Source: Myxococcales bacterium
GTDB lineage: Bacteria; Desulfobacterota_B; Binatia; UBA1149; SPBQ01
Direction of reading: 5' to 3'
Assembly: GCA_004525875.1 (NCBI GenBank)
Contig: SPBQ01000075.1
Location: 1 to 8,547, forward strand
DNA length: 8,547 nt
Positions 6,113-8,547 of this stretch are shown piece by piece. The position numbers were made by a program, and so were the translations under genes. Within the stretch, counting starts at the first letter, position 1. Each line of letters begins with the position of its first letter. The notes beneath the pieces were generated by a model that searched no databases, was not told where the DNA came from, and worked only from the letters and a program-made list of their open reading frames with translations.

Positions 6113-6412
6113 CTACGCCGGCGCTCGCTCACTTGGGATCGTGGCAAGGAGATGGCCGAGCATGCACGATTCACAATCGATACGGGCGTTCAGGTCTACT
6201 TCTGTGATCCGCATAGCCCCTGGCAGCGCGGCTCCAACGAAAACGTCAACGGTCTGCTCCGACAATACTTTCCCAAAGGGAGCGATCTGTCGGTCCACAC
6301 CACGGCCCACCTAGAGGCAGTGGCGGCAGAGCTTGATGGGCGTCCTCGACAGACCCTCGGCTGGCTGACACCCTCCGAGGCATTCGCCCGGGCTGTAGCG
6401 ATGACCGACTGA
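6113..6412 (+). pseudogene. IS30-family transposase, C-terminal remnant
   Basis: About 100 residues match the end of an IS30-type DDE transposase: [12 protein letters not shown] with the second catalytic Asp, [21 protein letters not shown] with the catalytic Glu, YFPKGSDLS, and the tail [17 protein letters not shown]. The N-terminal DNA-binding domain and the first catalytic Asp are absent. The in-frame sequence upstream of 6113 does not look like transposase, although a neighbouring frame may hold a short further degraded piece. A full IS30 transposase has roughly 320-400 residues, so about a quarter survives. The stop at 6410-6412 runs directly into an unrelated gene fragment with no room for the right terminal inverted repeat, so the element is dead and truncated on both sides. 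Confidence 0.88.
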
Positions 6413-6578
6413 GACCGCCGTCTATTTCGGCCCGAAAAAGCCGGACGGAGTGAACGCCGGAAACTGGATCCAGACGGATCCGGAGAAGGGCTGGTTCACG
6501 ATCCTGCGACTCTACAGCCCGCTCGAATCCTTCTTCACCAAGAAGTGGCGTCCGACCGAAATCGAGCTGGTGAAGTAA
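6411..6578 (+). pseudogene. DUF1254/DUF1214 protein, C-terminal remnant (55 codons)
   Basis: Starting at the transposase stop and in a different frame, the DNA reads ETAVYFGPKKP, then a GNWIQT-x4-KGWF segment, ILRLYSPLESFF and WRPTEIELVK before TAA at 6576-6578. This is the conserved C-terminus of DUF1254/DUF1214 proteins, usually exported proteins of 300-500 residues with no firmly assigned activity. Everything upstream has been lost at the junction with the IS30 remnant, and an in-frame TGA at 6402-6404 closes the frame. It has no start codon or ribosome-binding site of its own, so it is a fossil. The residues kept are well conserved, which suggests the disruption is fairly recent. Confidence 0.8.
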
Positions 6579-6602
6579 CTCGCTACATTCACGATGAAAC
6601 AC

Positions 6603-6634
6603 GCGGGCCTCTCTCGTTCACGGAAGAGGCCCGC
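6603..6634 (+). terminator. Strong hairpin after the DUF1214 remnant
   Basis: GCGGGCCTCT (6603-6612) and AGAGGCCCGC (6625-6634) form a perfect 10-bp stem with a 12-nt loop, starting 24 nt after the DUF1214 stop. The following TACTTC is only weakly T-rich. Position and stem strength fit the original terminator of the lost DUF1254 gene. Confidence 0.6.
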
Positions 6635-6931
6635 TACTTCACCGGTGGTCCCGACGATCCCGACGTATTCCGGACGCCCCTCAGGTCCGATACATCTCGC
6701 AACACTGCTGTCGCATTCACAGCGTCTCTCATGCGACGTCTGCATCCGTCGCATCGGGGACAGCAATCCCGTGGCTGGATTGCTCCTGTGAACGAAAGCC
6801 ACCCGCCCGGAGGATGACGGCGGTGCTGGCAATACCGGCTCGGAGTTCACAGGTAGGCGGGGGCTTCACGCAAGGGGTAGGCGTGGAGTCCTCCGCCGTG
6901 CCCCACGGCCAGCTACGAGGGGTGGTTAACG
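6635..6931. other. Non-coding stretch with small inverted and direct repeats
   Basis: No convincing gene on either strand. It contains a perfect 8-bp inverted repeat AGCAATCC/GGATTGCT (6762-6769/6777-6784). GTCGCAT occurs at 6710-6716 and 6748-6754 with its reverse complement at 6731-6737. A direct repeat GGTAGGCG lies at 6852-6859 and 6876-6883. None is followed by a T-run or matches an element I recognise. Confidence 0.5.
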
Positions 6932-7000
6932 ATGGTAGAAGCCGCCGCACTCATCGCCGCGTTCGTCGTGATCGTGTTTGTGTTTAACTGGATCGCGTAG
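6932..7000 (+). CDS. Candidate tiny membrane peptide (22 aa)
   Basis: MVEAAALIAAFVVIVFVFNW plus IA, then TAG. Almost the whole peptide is one hydrophobic helix long enough to span a membrane. GAGGGG (6917-6922) stands 9 nt before the ATG. It sits in an otherwise empty region, and there is no neighbouring transport or oxidase operon of the kind that usually encodes such peptides. It may be a genuine small membrane protein or chance; the ribosome-binding site is the main support. Confidence 0.35.
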   Translation: MVEAAALIAAFVVIVFVFNWIA

Positions 7001-7116
7001 CTGGAGGCCGAGCGCCCGCGGCTCAGATCGCGTGTTCCAACGGGACGACTACGTACCCGGCCAGGTAGAAGTCGCTATTTCGATAGTGCTGCCACCGTGC
7101 CTACGCTCGTGTCGTC

Positions 7117-7221
7117 ATGAATCGGCTAGGAGCTTCAGCTCGCCTGTTCGGCGGGACGGCAATAGTGCTCGCACTGGTCGCGGTGGCTTGTGCCGTAGCC
7201 ATCGCGGCCGAACTCCGCTGA
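7117..7221 (+). CDS. Candidate small membrane peptide (34 aa)
   Basis: An N-terminus with Arg3 and Arg9 (MNRLGASARLFGG) is followed by a hydrophobic helix (about 14-31, TAIVLALVAVACAVAIAA) and ELR before TGA. The arrangement fits a single-span membrane peptide with the N-terminus inside, or a lone signal-like helix. No good ribosome-binding site is visible, and the peptide has no recognised relatives in my reading. It is 116 nt after the 22-residue candidate on the same strand. Confidence 0.28.
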   Translation: MNRLGASARLFGGTAIVLALVAVACAVAIAAELR

Positions 7222-7436
7222 GCCTCACACCCACGTCCAGTACGAGAGCCACCTGAGGGGAACCCCGATGGCTGAGTGCAGATACTACCGCTAGATGGTC
7301 GGGGTCATCGACAGCCGGACCGTCGCGGCCGATCGCGAGAGCGTGACACTCAGGTCATCCGGGCGCCGTGGTGTGCCCGTTCGAAGCACTCCAGGGTTCA
7401 CGAGTGGGCGGTGGTAGCGGTTCCAGTGGCGCGCGA
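7222..7436. other. Non-coding stretch, degenerate frame
   Basis: No convincing gene. A good GAGGGG site precedes ATG at 7269, but that frame stops after eight codons (MAECRYYR) at a TAG directly followed by an in-phase ATG. The continuation shows no family resemblance. CCCCGA/TCGGGG can pair across this short frame. Confidence 0.35.
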
Positions 7437-7634
7437 TCAGAAGCCGCCGGCGTTCATGTATCCGGTCTCGGAGACGAGGCCGAGGGCGCGCAGGACGAAG
7501 ATGCTCTCGTCGAGGCCGCAGATGTACAGAAGGGCCTCAGTCGACATGACGCCGACGAACGCCGCCGCGATGATCAGGAGCCAGCGGTCGAGCACGGCGG
7601 GGGGCGGAAACGAGCTCTTGACGCCGTAAAGCAC
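7437..7634 (-). CDS. Small single-span membrane protein, unknown (65 aa)
   Basis: Not recognised as a family. It starts at GTG 7634 with a short N-terminal segment (MLYGVKSSFPPPAVLDRW), then a hydrophobic span at about 18-38 (WLLIIAAAFVGVMSTEALLY), then an amphipathic region (LDESIFVLRALGLVSE) and the end GYMNAGGF. The composition is natural for a membrane protein and unlike a shadow frame of GC-rich DNA. A promoter-like TTGACC-N16-TAGGAT places the transcription start at or next to the GTG, implying a leaderless message. A GGA 7 nt upstream is the only ribosome-binding-site candidate. No same-strand neighbour is near, so it would be monocistronic. Confidence 0.5.
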   Translation of the reverse strand: MLYGVKSSFPPPAVLDRWLLIIAAAFVGVMSTEALLYICGLDESIFVLRALGLVSETGYMNAGGF

Positions 7635-7640
7635 GACGTA

Positions 7641-7668
7641 ATCCTACTCAACGGAAATCTACGGTCAA
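7641..7668 (-). promoter_or_regulatory. Sigma70-like promoter for the 65-aa membrane protein
   Basis: On the minus strand TTGACC (7668-7663) and TAGGAT (7646-7641) are 16 nt apart, matching 5/6 and 4/6 consensus bases. The expected transcription start falls at about 7634, the first base of the GTG start codon. Confidence 0.45.
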
Positions 7669-7886
7669 TCGTATCGCCCCCGCAAGAGGGGGGACTATGG
7701 GCGTATTTCGCCTTCGATGTGCGTTCCGCCGATGGTCCGCCCCCGTTAGCGCCCAGAACACGCTCACGTGAGCTCCACTGCGCTCCCTACTGGCAGGCTT
7801 TTGGGTGTCCGGGATGAGGGACGAAAAGCCTCGACGAAATCGAGCGTGTCGTGACTAGATAACTGCCTACGCGATCCAGCTCGATC

Positions 7887-7899
7887 GTAAGTGCTCGCT
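7887..7899 (+). repeat. 13-bp direct repeat, copy 1
   Basis: GTAAGTGCTCGCT occurs here and again at 8477-8489. CGAT precedes both, with one extra base here. The pair flanks the isoprenylcysteine-methyltransferase-like gene. Confidence 0.6.
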
Positions 7900-7969
7900 C
7901 TGCGATGAACGTCGGGCGGTCATGGAGGTTCTCTCGACGATCGGCGACTGAACAATTCGATTCGACTAT

Positions 7970-7981
7970 GCGAATATTCGC
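7970..7981. promoter_or_regulatory. Palindrome GCGAATATTCGC next to a start codon
   Basis: A perfect 12-bp palindrome that ends 2 nt before the ATG at 7984, where no ribosome-binding site is seen. It may be an operator or part of a leaderless promoter; a 12-bp palindrome can also arise by chance. Confidence 0.25.
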
Positions 7982-7983
7982 GC

Positions 7984-8469
7984 ATGAGCACTGAAGCAGA
8001 ATCGAATGACGGTGCGGCCGTTCGTTTTCCGCCGCCCTTCGTCCCGTTGATCGCACTGGCGCTGGGGATCGTGATCCATCTCTCGGTCCTGCCGCTGCGG
8101 ATCCCTTTGGAAGGCATGTTGCGCTACGGCCTGGCGGCTGTGCTGCTCGGACTGGGAGTATTCTTGATGGTGGGCGCGGTCGGGCTCTTTCGCCGCACGG
8201 GGCAGGATCCGAAGCCCTGGCTGGGCACGCCGGAAATCATCTCGACCGGCGTCTATCGCTTCACCCGGAACCCGATGTACGTCTCGATGGGATTGCTGCA
8301 GGCGGGGATCGGCGTGGCGGTGGCCAAACGCCTCTGGGTCGTGGTGTTCGTCCCCGTCGTCTGGCTCGTGATCTATCTGATCGCCATCCGCTACGAGGAA
8401 GCCTACCTCGAAGAGAAATTCGGAAGCCTCTACACGGACTACAAGGCATCGGTCCGGCGTTGGTTCTAG
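7984..8469 (+). CDS. Isoprenylcysteine carboxylmethyltransferase-family membrane methyltransferase
   Basis: A 161-residue integral membrane protein of the ICMT/PEMT type. Hydrophobic spans lie at about 20-36, 47-66 and 102-133 (the last probably a helical hairpin). The family core GVYRFTRNPMYV (89-100), with RNPMY contributing to SAM binding, is followed by RYEEAYLEEKFG (136-147), YTDYKASVRRW and the C-terminus. Bacterial members methylate lipid, isoprenoid or small-molecule acceptors; the acceptor here is unknown. The ATG at 7984 gives a short polar tail, then RFPPPFVPL, a common beginning for the family. No ribosome-binding site is visible, and a palindrome abuts the start. The length is normal and all key motifs are present, so the gene looks intact despite the decayed surroundings. 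Nothing in the sequence links it to the phosphonate genes. Confidence 0.9.
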   Translation: MSTEAESNDGAAVRFPPPFVPLIALALGIVIHLSVLPLRIPLEGMLRYGLAAVLLGLGVFLMVGAVGLFRRTGQDPKPWLGTPEIISTGVYRFTRNPMYVSMGLLQAGIGVAVAKRLWVVVFVPVVWLVIYLIAIRYEEAYLEEKFGSLYTDYKASVRRWF

Positions 8470-8476
8470 GTGCGAT

Positions 8477-8489
8477 GTAAGTGCTCGCT
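8477..8489 (+). repeat. 13-bp direct repeat, copy 2
   Basis: Second copy of GTAAGTGCTCGCT, 7 nt after the stop of the membrane methyltransferase and 590 nt from copy 1. Confidence 0.6.
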
Positions 8490-8498
8490 GCCGAGAGT

Positions 8499-8515
8499 CG
8501 CCGCCGACGGCGGCG
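8499..8515 (+). terminator. G/C hairpin after the membrane methyltransferase
   Basis: CGCCGCC (8499-8505) pairs with GGCGGCG (8509-8515) around a GAC loop, 29 nt after the stop codon. There is no T-run, but position and stem fit a terminator typical of GC-rich genomes. Confidence 0.45.
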
Positions 8516-8547
8516 CTGATCATCCCGTTGCGCGGGCTTGAGTGGGC

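Larger units (their letters stand above)
7635..7983. other. Intergenic stretch between divergent small membrane gene and methyltransferase-like gene
   Basis: No gene is supported. It holds the minus-strand promoter at 7641-7668, a G/C hairpin CCCCC/GGGGG (7677-7681/7688-7692), one copy of a 13-bp direct repeat (7887-7899), and a palindrome next to the 7984 start. A minus-strand frame crossing 7787-8056 has no family resemblance and overlaps a real gene. Confidence 0.5.

Noticed and set aside
7260..7400. Possible tRNA suggested by short GTTCGA and paired GC stretches
   Set aside because: No cloverleaf could be drawn: the acceptor and anticodon stems are missing and the T-arm sequence does not match the consensus.
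7368..7817. Plus-strand open frame across the small membrane gene
   Set aside because: The translation is Gly/Ser/Ala/Asp-rich with no motif. The opposite strand has a better gene with its own promoter.
1..8547. CRISPR array or phage/defence module
   Set aside because: No regularly spaced repeats and no Cas, phage or defence-type protein motifs are present. The only repeats are the short ones listed.

Overview
This is a GC-rich bacterial window. GTG and TTG starts, strongly G/C-biased third codon positions and two predicted promoters lying almost on top of start codons (leaderless-like) suggest a high-GC soil-type bacterium, perhaps an actinobacterium. That placement is an inference; the window holds no rRNA or marker gene.

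Left half (1-4581): a phosphonate (C-P bond) biosynthesis island, mostly on the minus strand. In transcription order it holds a 2-aminoethylphosphonate (AEP):pyruvate aminotransferase (phnW, 3451-4581); a 2-oxoglutarate/Fe(II) oxygenase (2171-2902); a fusion of PEP mutase (pepM) with a CTP-type nucleotidyltransferase (319-1971); and the start of a further gene (283 to the window edge), probably a nucleotidyltransferase-like/CDP-alcohol phosphatidyltransferase protein. Between phnW and the oxygenase, on the opposite strand, lies a broken 3-phosphonopyruvate decarboxylase (ppd) made of its C-terminal part only, with an in-frame deletion across the thiamine-diphosphate motif. The inferred pathway is PEP to phosphonopyruvate, phosphonoacetaldehyde, AEP, possibly hydroxy-AEP, CMP-phosphonate, and finally a phosphonate-decorated lipid or glycan. 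The decarboxylase step is not supplied by an intact gene here. The PEP mutase carries an altered active-site loop (EDN-x5-CS instead of EDK-x5-NS).

Middle (4582-6000): a divergent small gene whose ribosome-binding site is part of an inverted repeat, then a class I SAM-dependent O-methyltransferase. The family N-terminus of the methyltransferase is interrupted by an in-frame amber codon, so translation probably starts at an internal ATG.

Right half (6000-8547): decayed DNA. The C-terminal remnant of an IS30-family transposase abuts the C-terminal remnant of a DUF1254/DUF1214 protein that keeps a terminator-like hairpin. About 1.4 kb follow with only tiny candidate membrane peptides and one 65-residue single-span membrane protein with its own promoter. 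The window ends with an intact isoprenylcysteine-methyltransferase-like integral membrane protein, flanked by two copies of a 13-bp direct repeat. I saw no tRNA, rRNA or CRISPR array.
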